DNA of 64,000 nucleotides, from the NCBI GenBank assembly GCA_025526915.1, contig JAHLKH010000003.1, forward strand, positions 124,001 through 188,000. Reading direction: 5' to 3'. Below are positions 51,101-60,496 of the stretch, piece by piece. The DNA is from Entophlyctis helioformis. Lineage: Eukaryota > Chytridiomycota > Chytridiomycetes > Chytridiales > Chytriomycetaceae. Within the stretch, counting starts at the first letter, position 1. Each line of letters begins with the position of its first letter. The notes under the pieces were generated by a model that did not search any database, was not told the origin of the DNA, and saw nothing but the letters and a program-made list of their open reading frames with translations. The position numbers and the translations under genes are program-made.

Positions 51101-54100
51101 TGAACTCAAAGTGACCAAACTGGGTGGAGAACGCAGTTTTCCACTGGTCCTCCGCCTTAACACGGATGTTAAGGAAGCCCTCGCGGATGTCAAGCATCGA
51201 GCGGAAGGGTTTGTTTGCCAAGTTATCACGGAGGGTCTCAATCTCCGGGATCGCACTGTGGAACTTCACCGAGATGTTGTTCAAGCCGCGGTAGTCAATG
51301 ACCAACCGCAGCGAACCATCCTTCTTGCGGACAAAGAGCGTGCCGGCGCCCAAAGGCGATGACGAGCGGCGGATGTAACCTTTGGTGTACCACTCGTCTA
51401 GCTGCTTCTTGAGCGCTATGGATGCATCCTGATTCAGTCTCTTGAGGCCACGACGCGGCGGCAGCTGCGCATCCTTAATGAAAGGGATCGCAATCTCGAA
51501 CTCCGAGTCGTGCGCACGGCCTTGCGGCGGGCAGCAGACCTCGTAGTAGTCGATGAATGCCTTCTGCGTCTCCTCGTCCGGGCAGACTGGAAGGTAGGGG
51601 TACTTCTCCTTCAGCTCGTCCGGGGTGAGGCCGTTTGCAGCCGCGACGCGAAGGCGCGCATCGGCAGCTGCCTCACGGTCCTCAGGCAGGTCATCCACAT
51701 AAACCAGCTCCGCGTACTCGTCCGGATGGGCGAGGATGTCCGACATGGTAACCACGATGTCAGAGTGCGGCCGGTGGTGGGGGACAGCAGACGGCAGAGC
51801 GTCCGCATGCTGCCAGATGTGGTGCACATCGGGGCGCGACTCGGTCGAGAAGCGGAAAACACCGCGACGGAAGTTGAACGCCGCCTCCGCGGTGGTGCGC
51901 AGCCATGGCATGCCCAGGATGACATCATCCACACCATCGTAGACAAGGAACCGCACCTGGCTGACCGCAGCTGATCTGTCGGCCAGCGTGAGGTAGACCT
52001 CCGAATCTAGTCTCTGCAAGTTGCCGTTGGCAAACTCGAGAGTCACCGCCTGCCGGGTGAACGGCCGGGCAGCGGCGAGCAGGCCATTGGCATCCAACCA
52101 ATGGCGAGCCACTAGATTCGCGCTGCTGCCAGTGTCCACCAGGACGCTGGCGCTGCGATTGTCTAAGAAGACAGGGAAGGTGCACCGGTTCTCTGTGATG
52201 GGCTTCACAGGAGCCAGGTGCCCCTCCTTCAGTCGCGACGGCGGCAACACAGGACAAACAGGGTGATCAGGGGCCACAGAGGGCATCTTTTTATTCGCAA
52301 CACCGCCCAAAGGGTCACTCTTCTTCGTCTGCGTCGCTGTACTGGGTCCCGTCGTCTGAGAACGACGAGACGGTTTCGAGCGACCGCGAGCCGGAGCCAT
52401 TGCTGGTGCGCCGTCGTCACGGGCAGGGACCAATGGAGGTTCGGTGTCAGCATTGGGCTTACGCACGGCTGCAGGCTTAGCCGCCGAAGCGTGCTTGGCC
52501 GCAGGGGCAGGAGGAGCCAGAGGGGGCGAGCGAACATACCCGGGTGCCTTGGCCTTTGCCGCGATGCGCCCGACCTTAGAGTGGGGCGGGCGCTGGCTAG
52601 GCGATCGGCTGGCATGGTCGGCTGTCGCAGCGGGCGAGGCAGCCCTACGTGTCTCAGACGCGCTGTTGTTGCCAGAGGGCGCAGGGGTGGCAGCCTTGGG
52701 CGATGAGGAGCTCCAAGAACGCGGCGGCGTGGCAGCCGTCTTGCTCGGGCTGGGCTTCGACTTGGGCTCGAGGGCCTTGGCGGCGGCTGCCTCAGCAGTG
52801 GCCAGCGCGGTTGACTGCTTGTGGTTGGCCTTCCGCGTGTGCAGGGCCATGAGGTAATCCCGGATGGCCGCGTACGAGGAGAACGTTTCCGAGGGCGTCG
52901 CCTTGAGGCGGCCCAGGATGAAGTCGATCTTGAGCTGCTCCGAGTGGCCGGCAACCTTGAACAGCGCCTCCGCGCGGGGTACCCAGTCCTGGGGGGCCCA
53001 GCCGTGGCACGACAGCGGCGGGAAGTCAGAGGCAAGCTTGGCCTTGGCGCTGATCCGGGCCGAGTCCTGGTGCGTGTAAGTCGACCGGAGGTGCTCGAGG
53101 AACGTGTCGAATGTGAACGACGAGGCGTCGGCCTTGTTGTCGATGTACCAGGTGGTGACCTCCTGGAGCGCGGCTCCCTGGAAGGCATTCAGGAGCTGCC
53201 CAAAGATCCGCGGCATGGGAATCGAGGTGCATGACAGCGACTCGCAGGTGTTGCCATAAGCCATCTCGATGGCGAGGGCGAACGGCTTGAAAGCCGCGTG
53301 GGTGGCCGTCCAATCGACGTCCATCGAACCCTCAACCATCACAAAGCCCTGGAATGGCACAAGCTTGCTGCCCAGGTTGTCTGCAAACAGCTTGGCAGGG
53401 CTGCGGGCATCCACCGAGGATCCAGACGCGAGGGTCGGACGCGAGTCCACCGAGGACCCAAGCGCCTGGACCGAATGCGCAGTCTGCTGGGCGGCTGTGG
53501 CTGAGGCCTGCGCCAACGCGGCGTTTGCCGTTCTGGTGGCCTTGGCGACGGCATCTGAGAGGGCCTGCTCCAGTGCGATCACGGATTCCGACGTGTTGGC
53601 GACGCTCTTCTGCAAGCCCTGTATGGCCTCTGAGTTGGCCTCGACGGAGTCAAAGAGTGCCACCATGCGTTGGTGGTGGAGCTGGATGGCATTGGAGTAG
53701 GCCTCGGCCTGCCTGGCGGCCATGTCGCGGTCCGACTGCAGCTGAAGCCGCAGATCGTTGAGGGCTGCGTGGGCAGCGGCCGCAGATGATGTGGTCGCCT
53801 TGAGTGCGCGGCCGGTGTCCAATGTCACCGTGCCAAGGCGTGCCAGCTCCGCAATCATGTAGTCATCGACTGTGGTGCCAGGCTGCTCAGGGCGGCTTGC
53901 GGCGCCCGGCTGGGCGGCCGGCGTGCTGGAGAGGAACGCCTCTTGGTGCCGACCGGAACCCGCATCGTGGCGGCCCAACAGGTCGGCCGAGGATTGGCGG
54001 CGCGCCGCTGAGGCGCTAAAAGACACGCCCAGAGCAGAGTCGGCCATCAAGACAGACGACGTACCCGCAGGGTCGAGGCGGCGCTGGAACCTTAAGGGGG

Positions 54101-54218
54101 TGGCATCAATGAACGAGGGGGCCGTATCGAACGAGGCCTCGCCGAGGAGGTCCTGGTCGGTGCCCGAGGGGGCGGCGGCTGAGTGAGCCGAGGTCCTGGG
54201 CGAATGCTCGACGGCCAT
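48165..54218 (-). CDS. Gag-Pol polyprotein of a Ty3 chromovirus
   Basis: 2,017 residues from the ATG at 54218 (MAVEHSPRTS). The frame is open further upstream into the LTR, but that part looks non-coding. Gag: a coiled-coil region then a capsid-like domain (FTFDTFLEHLRSTYTH). No CCHC zinc knuckle is seen; a basic Ser/Lys/Pro-rich stretch replaces it. Protease VLVDTGSSANLV; reverse transcriptase YMDDIYIYS; RNase H VYTDASNYVIAG; integrase zinc finger HYHDSPFGAHQG...CDVCQRH and DDE residues in AMDVMFLP, VSDRDARW and GLAERSIRTIKD. A chromodomain (EYLVKWVGYPADDNTWVP) follows, then an Ala/Pro repeat tail. Gag and Pol are in one frame, without a shift or stop between them. Confidence 0.96.
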   Translation of the reverse strand: MAVEHSPRTSAHSAAAPSGTDQDLLGEASFDTAPSFIDATPLRFQRRLDPAGTSSVLMADSALGVSFSASAARRQSSADLLGRHDAGSGRHQEAFLSSTPAAQPGAASRPEQPGTTVDDYMIAELARLGTVTLDTGRALKATTSSAAAAHAALNDLRLQLQSDRDMAARQAEAYSNAIQLHHQRMVALFDSVEANSEAIQGLQKSVANTSESVIALEQALSDAVAKATRTANAALAQASATAAQQTAHSVQALGSSVDSRPTLASGSSVDARSPAKLFADNLGSKLVPFQGFVMVEGSMDVDWTATHAAFKPFALAIEMAYGNTCESLSCTSIPMPRIFGQLLNAFQGAALQEVTTWYIDNKADASSFTFDTFLEHLRSTYTHQDSARISAKAKLASDFPPLSCHGWAPQDWVPRAEALFKVAGHSEQLKIDFILGRLKATPSETFSSYAAIRDYLMALHTRKANHKQSTALATAEAAAAKALEPKSKPSPSKTAATPPRSWSSSSPKAATPAPSGNNSASETRRAASPAATADHASRSPSQRPPHSKVGRIAAKAKAPGYVRSPPLAPPAPAAKHASAAKPAAVRKPNADTEPPLVPARDDGAPAMAPARGRSKPSRRSQTTGPSTATQTKKSDPLGGVANKKMPSVAPDHPVCPVLPPSRLKEGHLAPVKPITENRCTFPVFLDNRSASVLVDTGSSANLVARHWLDANGLLAAARPFTRQAVTLEFANGNLQRLDSEVYLTLADRSAAVSQVRFLVYDGVDDVILGMPWLRTTAEAAFNFRRGVFRFSTESRPDVHHIWQHADALPSAVPHHRPHSDIVVTMSDILAHPDEYAELVYVDDLPEDREAAADARLRVAAANGLTPDELKEKYPYLPVCPDEETQKAFIDYYEVCCPPQGRAHDSEFEIAIPFIKDAQLPPRRGLKRLNQDASIALKKQLDEWYTKGYIRRSSSPLGAGTLFVRKKDGSLRLVIDYRGLNNISVKFHSAIPEIETLRDNLANKPFRSMLDIREGFLNIRVKAEDQWKTAFSTQFGHFEFTVMPFGLTNAPAVFTQAIQSTLNELLGTCVSVYMDDIYIYSATYKEHIKHLRTVLKLLLEAQLYIKPSKCMILQQDIEFCGHVLSPTGYSIAPKHLQDMAAAPHISNTTTLATWLGKLVWLKSFIGGPNPAKAYATMCLPLYKLLAKNAKWEWGPAQKQAVEDLRQAVLKATELRFFDPALETHVYTDASNYVIAGYLSQIHPDGEKLVACWSRKLSPAEMNYPTHERELLAIVEFFSRFRHLLSSVRSVTHTDHKALVWLATQPHLSDRQARWVLSLQEFDTSIEYVPGELNSLADLLSRDPSKAPLCTNCRSPVPIRAANLRTDSDWAKDVRAALPADPFASRLPGWKADPSSATPADRKVVVHMECLDGAWWYKGNRLYVPQSLRADLLAHYHDSPFGAHQGRQRTTSRLSNRYFWPRMSEDIAAYVASCDVCQRHRTPNHRPDGLLHPLAIPDDCFSSVAMDVMFLPAGGQDDAFDAALVVVDRLSGLCDAFPCRRSSSAQELAELFLTRWVCSGKGFPVDIVSDRDARWLSAFWSSLCTAARIKQNLSTARHQQTDGLAERSIRTIKDALAKAADYHGSDWPLLLGPTCFGLNCAPSASSGFAPFFLAFGRHPRSFPSEPALAPSAAARDLLLDMAAARDSAILNRRKAQAAMAVQANKRRRRHPAYKVGDMVLLNAEGISWPADSHRPPLTAAKWLGPFAITSLDSGESGLNYTLALPASLHRVHNVFHADRICPYVDPLSAPTGRKDVPSRPDPEYHADDGTSDNYEVEQIVDSRTYRGKIEYLVKWVGYPADDNTWVPAADMRKAQDLVKAFHARPSKAPKGKASKPAQPTRAAPAPAAPAPAAPAPAAPAPAAAPAPTQPKASKSSRRKRTAPAPAPVASAPYAATPAAPAPADEPIAPAAPASPSLSPSFPPLPPPSSPPSFSLSSLPPLNHPAPPRRSERTAPRPVSYASIVARTSASRVRNAPASS

Positions 54219-54305
54219 CCGAAAGAAAATACGGAGAAACGACGGAAAAATCGATCGACGGCGGCGGGGAACGGCGGCCAACGGCGTCGAAAGGGGGGTT
54301 CTTGC

Positions 54306-54562
54306 TGTAGTACTGGGCCGCCAGACGGACTTGCCGGCTGGTTGCAGGGGCAGTGAGTATGCACGCGAGGAAGGGCGGGCAGACGACTTCATTGAGACAT
54401 AAGCACGGACCTGGTTGCAGGGGCAGTGAGTATGCACGCGAGGAAGGGCGGGCAGACGACTGCAAGAACGGGGGCAACCAGAGCGGGGGACGCGGCCGGG
54501 CGATGTCTGTCCGGTCACGTGGGTCACGTGGATCACGTGACCGCGACCGAGCATCCGTTACA
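54306..54562 (-). repeat. 5' LTR (257 bp)
   Basis: I read this as base-for-base the same as 47855-48111. The three CACGTG sites are at 54516, 54525 and 54534. It should hold the element's promoter. Confidence 0.95.
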
Positions 54563-54567
54563 GTGAG
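54563..54567. repeat. Target-site duplication GTGAG, right copy
   Basis: Matches 47850-47854. Confidence 0.92.
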
Positions 54568-55230
54568 GCGGCAAGAGCGAGAGAGGACAGAGCAAAGGCA
54601 GCAAGTGTGAGCGTCAGTGCCAGTCAGAGTACGCAGTTGGGTCTGTAGATGGATGGACAGGAGCACACCAACCTGCCGTCTGCGGGCCGAGCGACTGCGT
54701 GTGGCTGCGAGAGCAAGAGGGGGTTGGACAGCATCGTGGGCTGGACGGGATGGGGCGGTCGGTTGGTCGGTGGGCAGGAGGTGGAGCAAGGCACGGTCGA
54801 GAGTCAGCTCGCCACTGCTCCAACAGTGCGGCAGCTGCCGTGGTTGGCAGTCGACTGGCTCCACTGGGCAATGAGCGGCATGTACGCACCACTGCAAGAC
54901 TTGCAAGACTTGACGGATGCCGCCTCGCAGTGAAGGGGCGTGCCGCAGTGGCTGTTGGGGATGGTTGTGTGTCGACTTGGTAAGCCCGAGTGGTTGATGG
55001 TGCGGCAGGCTTGTGAAGGCTTGCGAGGCACTGGTCATGTGGCAGCCCATGTGCACGGCACTCTTGTGCCCATCGGAACCATCCGCCTGTCAGCTGCCGC
55101 TGTGTTGTCACCCGTGTTGTGCTCGCTATTGATGGCGCGCATTTGGGCAAGTGCCGCGACCAGATCTGGGCTCAACCAATCACAGCGATCCCACCACCAG
55201 TGGCAGTGGCGCTCTGGCGACAGAGTTAGA
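54568..55230. other. Non-coding region upstream of the 55231 gene, interrupted by the retrotransposon
   Basis: 663 bp. Before the insertion it was joined to 47678-47849, making an intergenic region of roughly 0.8 kb between the divergent XPG-like and 55231 genes. Minus-strand open frames here (for example 54614-55150) have no protein-like features. Confidence 0.6.
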
Positions 55231-56949
55231 ATGGACGAGCAACAGCCACCACATGCCGCCGTGCACCAGCAGGACGACATGGACGCAGCCACCACCACAG
55301 AGCCAGCTCCCAGTCAAGCAGACCCGCAGGCCATCGACCCAACAGGAAAGGTTCTGGACAACAGCTTGTGCTTCCACTGCAACAATGGTTCATTCGAAAG
55401 CATGACACTGGTGGACAAGAAGAACCAAATATACTCGCTGCTGCCACTCGTCAAGCTCACAGATGGCCCGCGTAAAGGCGTCATATGCGTCCAAGTGTCT
55501 CGCCTCCCCTTGGTTCTGACAAGCTTTGTGCCAAGACGACTTGACAACAACGTCCCTGCTCTTGCCATCAAGATGGAACTTGGCGGCCGTGAAGTATTGG
55601 TGGTGCTTCTCAAAGACATCGACAAGCTTCTCGTCATGCTCCCATGCCTCGAAGATCCCAGCAATCCTGACATTGTGATGCATGGCATTGCATCCGATCC
55701 CTCGTTCAAGAGCAGCGTCCTCCAACTCCTTGAGCACTATGCAGAGTACCGCGATCATCACAAAGTAAGTCTGATCACCCACAACGCACACTAAGCAGTG
55801 TAATCACTCACTGACTTCCAAACCTCACACGGCAGTTTGCCGAGACGAGCGTCTTTGCAGCAGCCAACAACCAGAATCTGGGCATGCTTGCGACACTTGA
55901 TCCAAAGCAGAGTTTGCAGTCCCAGAAGGGGCGACCTTTACGCACCTGTATGGTCGCGCGCTTACGTCCTATCCCGTGGAGCAAGTAAGCTTACAAACGG
56001 GCAGGCGACACACTATCCTTGACGATCAGCACTAACCATTGCATTGGACACAGCTGTTTAACGCATGGCGAGACAGTTTACGACGGACTGGAAAGGGCCG
56101 GAATGACAAGTCAGACCTGGAAGAGTTCATGTCAGTCGCACGACAGATGCAACTCATCTTCAAGATCAGGTCGATGGATGTTGATCAGCGCGGATTCCTT
56201 GTTGAGCCATCCTCCAAATGCCGGTAGGATACTCTCATAGGATGTGTATCCACTGATCGCACAGCAGACTGACTGCACGAACAGCACATACACATCCTAC
56301 GACAGATCATACAACATCTTTGTGTGGGGATCCATCAGCGATGCCATCCAGAAAGAGTGTGCTGTCTACACCAATGCAGCCAGGACAGAGGTTGGCATGA
56401 GTGAGCAGGATTGCTGCAGGCATTCTGTGTGTATCGCCTCGACAGTTCTCAAAGTCAGGCCAATCCAAGCGCGATGCCTTACAGCAGCTCGATGATACGC
56501 AGCAGCTCAACGATACGCCGAGTGATCCATCCATGACCTCGTTGGTGAGCTCGTCTGCCTCTTGTGCGATGGCTGTCAACAGTTGCGACTCTGTTGACAC
56601 TGTGTGCCTTGACAATCTCGACGACGACAAGGACCTTACGGATGAGCCTGGAGAGCCAGCCGTTGCTGTGGCTGCCACGCCAACAGCCAGCCGCCAAAGA
56701 ACACCAAGCAAGCGGAAGAGAGCAGCAGCTGCTGCCAGTGCGTCTGTGTCGCCTGTGACATCGCCCGTTTGGACATTGCAGCAGGTAGCCCCAGCAGCAC
56801 ACACAAGTGCGCCGACTGGACGCAGAAGGCCAACAGCTGCAACAGGCAGTCGCAGGAAAGTTCTTCGTGACACTACCAACACGCAACCAACTGCTGCCCC
56901 TTGGACAGGCTCAGCAGTCCACAGGCCAGTCAAAGCGACCACGACTTGA
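55231..56949 (+). CDS. Unknown multi-exon protein in the accessory island
   Basis: Start at 55231 (MDEQQPPHAAVHQQ). Exon 1 encodes an alpha/beta-looking region (FHCNNGSFESM, KGVICVQVSRLPLVL, REVLVVLLKDIDKLLVMLP). Later exons encode LFNAWRDSLRRTGKG, EEFMSVARQMQLIFKIRSMD and YDRSYNIFVWGSISDA, and end in a Ser/Thr/Ala-rich tail with a basic SRQRTPSKRKR, possibly a nuclear signal. The second exon's acceptor is ambiguous. Starting it as FAETSVFAAANN keeps a frame that conflicts with the following LTSYPVEQ, while a later acceptor (FAVPEGATFTHLYG) is in phase. It is divergent from the XPG/Fanzor-like genes. No family recognised; a role with them is only a guess from position. Confidence 0.6.
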
Positions 56950-57557
56950 GAAGGCATCGACTGCAGACCGCTCAGAGTGACTGGGAATTCGGACAAGAAT
57001 ATGAAATTGGATTCAAAAAGATTGGAAATTGGATGCCAAATTGAACAAAATTCGAGGCAAACCAGCCGGCCAATCAGGTGCCGGCACAGGGTGCTCTATG
57101 GGAACGAAATCAATTACCCCCCCCCCCCCCCCTCGTGATCTGACGCGCCTGCAGAGTCGCGTCCAACTTAATTCGCCTCGGAGACTTTCCATTTGATTGG
57201 CTGCGGCTCGCCCACATCACGTGATCCAGAATCGTCTGTTTTGGTGGCAGCCAGCACCAGTTTTTCTTCCTCACACTCGTTTCAACAGGTCGGTGCTGCT
57301 GTGCAGTTGCTGGTGGCCGTTCCAAAGCGGGGACGGCTGTGTATGCCGACGGGTGGAGCAGACGGCGTGTGCCTGGCAGCCTGCTGGCAGTCTCTTGGCG
57401 GCCTTTAGAGCTAGAGAGAGAGGCAGCCTGCGCACACTCTCTGTCCCTCGGCCGTCCACCGTCCAGCCTGCCTCTGCCGTCACAACTGCTGCTGTGCGAG
57501 CGAGCGAGCCCAACTGACTTTTTTTCTGCTGGGTGTCGCAGTTCAACTTTTGCCAAG
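56950..57557. promoter_or_regulatory. Upstream region of RPS13 with C16 run and ATCACGTGAT palindrome
   Basis: Holds a 16-bp homopolymer of C (57117-57132), inverted CCAAT (ATTGG, 57196-57200) and a 10-bp palindrome with CACGTG (57216-57225) about 330 bp before the ATG. A pyrimidine-rich stretch (TTTTTTTC) near 57520 suits a ribosomal-protein transcription start, and a 5' UTR intron is possible (CAG at 57539-57541). Confidence 0.5.
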
Positions 57558-58706
57558 ATGGGTCGCATGCACTCGAACGGAAAGGGCATTTCGTCCTCGG
57601 CTCTCCCCTACCGCCGCGCCGCTCCCTCGTGGCTCAAGACCGCCCCCCAGGAGGTCGTTGACCAGATCTGCAAGCTCGCCAAGAAGGGTCTGACCCCCTC
57701 GCAGATTGGTGTCATCCTCCGTGACTCGCACGGCATCTCCCAGGTCCGCTTCGTGACTGGTAACAAGATCCTCCGCATCCTCAAGGGCAACGGTCTCTCC
57801 CCCGAGATCCCCGAGGACCTCTACCAGCTCATCAAGAAGGCTGTCATGGTCCGCAAGCACCTCGAGCGCAACCGCAAGGACTACGACGGCAAATTCCGCC
57901 TCATTCTCATCGAGTCCCGTATCCACCGTCTTGCCCGCTACTACAAGACTGTTGGCCAGCTCCCTCCCAACTGGAAGTAGTACGTATCTTGCCGCTCCTG
58001 CCGTTGCATGCTTTCTTTGGCTGTGCACCTGCGGCCTGCTCCATGCCCTTGTCTCTGCGAGCCCGAGTGCTGCTCTCCACACTTGCTGCCATGCCATCCA
58101 GGATTCGCTGCTGCTTTTGGCTGCCTTTCTGGATCAACACCATGTCGTGGATGCACATGATGCGGATGGATGCGCTTCCCTGGCTGTGCAACCGCCCGTT
58201 GCATGGCTGGGGCTCGGGCTCGCTGCTCGCTCGTCAGACGCCCCCCGTGGCGCAGAGCTGATTTGGACATTGCATGGGTTTCTTCCTGATGCGCGCTGAG
58301 GTGACGGAGCAAGTCGAACACGCACGCATGCGCAGGCGCGGGCTGGTTGCAGATGTCGGGTCGCGGCCAGAGAACAGCAGGCGGACGGTGTTGGTGCTGT
58401 GATGAGCCCTCGCCTCCCTGCGCGTCTCGATGCGTTTGCATCCTGGCACTCTCTGGCGCGCTCGCGTCTGCTCGTTGGTTTGGCTTGTCCACTCCATGCC
58501 AGCCATGCACCCCCAGCTGCTGCTGCTGCTGCGCTGAAGACTGCTCTCGACCTGAATGGCCGCATCAGTGGCCTGTCTCGCGTCACTACTTGTGACGGAG
58601 CAGGCTGCAGGGGAGTTGCTCAGCGATTGTCGACTACTGTTGTACTGACTGGCTGCGCCTCGTGTATTACAGCGAGTCGTCCACCGCCTCGACCCTCGTC
58701 GCCTAA
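57558..58706 (+). CDS. RPS13: 40S ribosomal protein S13 (uS15)
   Basis: Exon 1 57558-57979 begins [20 protein letters not shown] and includes [21 protein letters not shown] and [20 protein letters not shown]. Exon 2 58673-58706 encodes [10 protein letters not shown] and a TAA. The codon for Tyr (TA + C) is split by a 693-nt GTACGT...AG intron. If the intron is missed the gene seems to stop at LPPNWK-TAG, 11 residues short; with it the length is exactly 151, as in animals. It binds 18S rRNA in the small subunit. Codons are strongly biased to C-ending ones, as expected for a highly expressed gene. Confidence 0.97.
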
Positions 58707-58850
58707 GCAGTTTGCGCTGCTCTGGTCGCTCCGACGCCTGGAAATGAATCTGTTTTCACATTCACTCCGCCTTCATGCCCATCCCCATGTCCATGTCCGC
58801 CATTAAAGCTGGCAGTTGCCGCCAGAGTTGAGTCGATTGCCACACAGACA

Positions 58851-60330
58851 ATGGCAGCATCGCACCGTCCGACGCACAAGGAGATATACACGTACACTGC
58901 GCCGTGGCCCGTGTACGGCCTGCACTGGTCGCAGCGGCCCGGTGCGTTCCGGCTGGGCATTGCCAGCCTGACCGAGACCAACAGCAACAAGCTGCAGGTC
59001 ATCCAGCTGTTCAACAAGGGCGGCGACTTTGTCAAGATAGCCGAGGCCGACCACTCGCTGCCCGTCACCAAGTTCATGTGGAGTCCGTTCCACGGCATGG
59101 GCCCGGATCTGTTTGCAACCAGCGGCGACTACCTGCGGCTGTGGGAGCTTGTCACGCCGGACGAGGCCATGGACACGGGCCTGCTCGAAAGCAGTCCTGG
59201 CAGCGGCGGTCCGCCTGGCACGGCCTCGCTGAATGCAGCCGCCTCTGCTGCTTCTGGTGCTGGTGCTGCTGGTGGTGGTGGTGGTGGCGTTGGCGGCGGC
59301 GGCGGTGGCGGCGGCCATCCTCCGTCAGTGTCGTCCAACAGCACGAGCAGCGGCGGTGGGTACATTGGCACACCGGCCGTCGAGCAGCGTCCGATCATCT
59401 GTCGGGCGACGCTTGCCAATGTGCGGCGTGTTGGCCAGGTACCTGTGCAGATCTCGTGTGGCGACGTGTGGCGGCTGGCTGGCTGACTGGCTGACTGGTT
59501 GGCCGATCGCATAGCAAGAGTACTGTGCACCGCTGACGTCGTTTGACTGGAACGAGACGGATCCAAGCCTGTGTGTGACGAGCAGCATCGACACGACGTG
59601 CACGGTCTGGGACGTGGAGGTACTGCACCGTCGGACTGGCGTCCGTGTGTGCCACCAATCTGACGAGCTTGGTGTATCGGCAGACCCAGCAGGCCAAGAC
59701 ACAGCTGATTGCCCACGACAAGGAGGTGTTTGACGTGGCCTTTTCCAAGGGCGTCAATGTGTTTGCAAGTGTTGGCGCCGACGGATCTGTGCGCATGTTT
59801 GATCTGAGGTTGGTCTCCCATCACGGCACGATGCGACTGCCTGGCGGGGCCGACTGACGGCTGCTTGCATCCGCAGGTCTCTGGAGCACTCGACCATCAT
59901 CTATGAGACGCCTGCAGCCACGCCGCAGGGCATCGCGTCAGCCGCCACGCCAGGCCACCCCTCGCTGCTGCGGCTGGCGTGGAACAAGCAAGACCCGAGC
60001 TACCTCGCCACGTTCCAGCAGGACACCAACGCGGTGCTCATTCTCGACATCCGCGTGCCGGCCATCCCCGTCACCGAGCTGCACGGACACGCGTCTGCCG
60101 TCACGGCCATTGGCTGGGCACCGCACTCGAGCGGCCACATCTGCACCACGGGCGAAGACGCGCAGGCGCTTGTGTGGGACATTTCGCAAATGTCGACGCT
60201 CAAGCACATCCAGGACCCGCTGTTGGCATACACGGCCGACAGCGAGATCAACCAGATGTCGTGGTCCAAGACATCGCCCGAGTGGATTGCCATCTCTCAC
60301 GGCAACTCGGTGCAGGCGTTAAAAGTCTAA
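58851..60330 (+). CDS. DCAF7: DCAF7/WDR68/AN11-type WD40 protein
   Basis: Start [27 protein letters not shown]. Family strings: [26 protein letters not shown], then across introns [96 protein letters not shown] and [15 protein letters not shown]. There are three short introns (about 59440-59515, 59620-59680, 59810-59875). The family is a scaffold for DYRK/HIPK kinases and CUL4 ligases. Odd: a long Gly/Ser/Ala loop (59195-59360) inserted after the second blade. Confidence 0.94.
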
Positions 60331-60496
60331 GCTGGCGCGCTGGTCTGTGCGTATGCGTGTGTGCGTGGCAGAGCATCCGCAGAGCATCCGCAGAGTATAG
60401 CACGTCGTGGCCAGTGAATGAACGGGGCGGTTGGAGCCGATTGTCGTCGCTCGCCCGCGCAACCAACAACCAACAAGCGACGCGACAATCTCGACA

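Larger units (their letters stand above)
47855..54562 (-). mobile_element. Complete Ty3-type chromovirus LTR retrotransposon
   Basis: 6,708 bp bounded by two 257-bp LTRs (47855-48111 and 54306-54562) that I read as identical, each starting TGTAGT and ending TTACA (TG...CA). A 5-bp target duplication (GTGAG) flanks it. One uninterrupted Gag-Pol frame runs on the minus strand, so 54306-54562 is the 5' LTR. A polypurine tract (CTGGGGGGAG in the minus sense) abuts the 3' LTR at 48112-48121. No TGG-type tRNA primer site follows the 5' LTR, so priming may be unusual. The Pol order protease, RT, RNase H, integrase, chromodomain marks it as a chromovirus. Intact ORF and identical LTRs imply a young, possibly active insertion. 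Confidence 0.97.

Noticed and set aside
54219..54554. N-terminal extension of Gag-Pol starting inside the 5' LTR
   Set aside because: The extension is translated LTR sequence with no Gag character; the ATG at 54218 is the first sensible start.
54614..55150. 178-codon minus-strand ORF upstream of the 55231 gene
   Set aside because: Low-complexity, no motifs, overlaps a presumed promoter region.
57978..57980. TAG as the stop codon of RPS13
   Set aside because: The conserved C-terminus is found in phase in a second exon at 58673-58706.
58396..58545. Possible C/D snoRNA in the RPS13 intron (GTGATGA box C near 58399, CTGA near 58537)
   Set aside because: Boxes are too far apart and no terminal stem is visible; worth only a small-RNA check.
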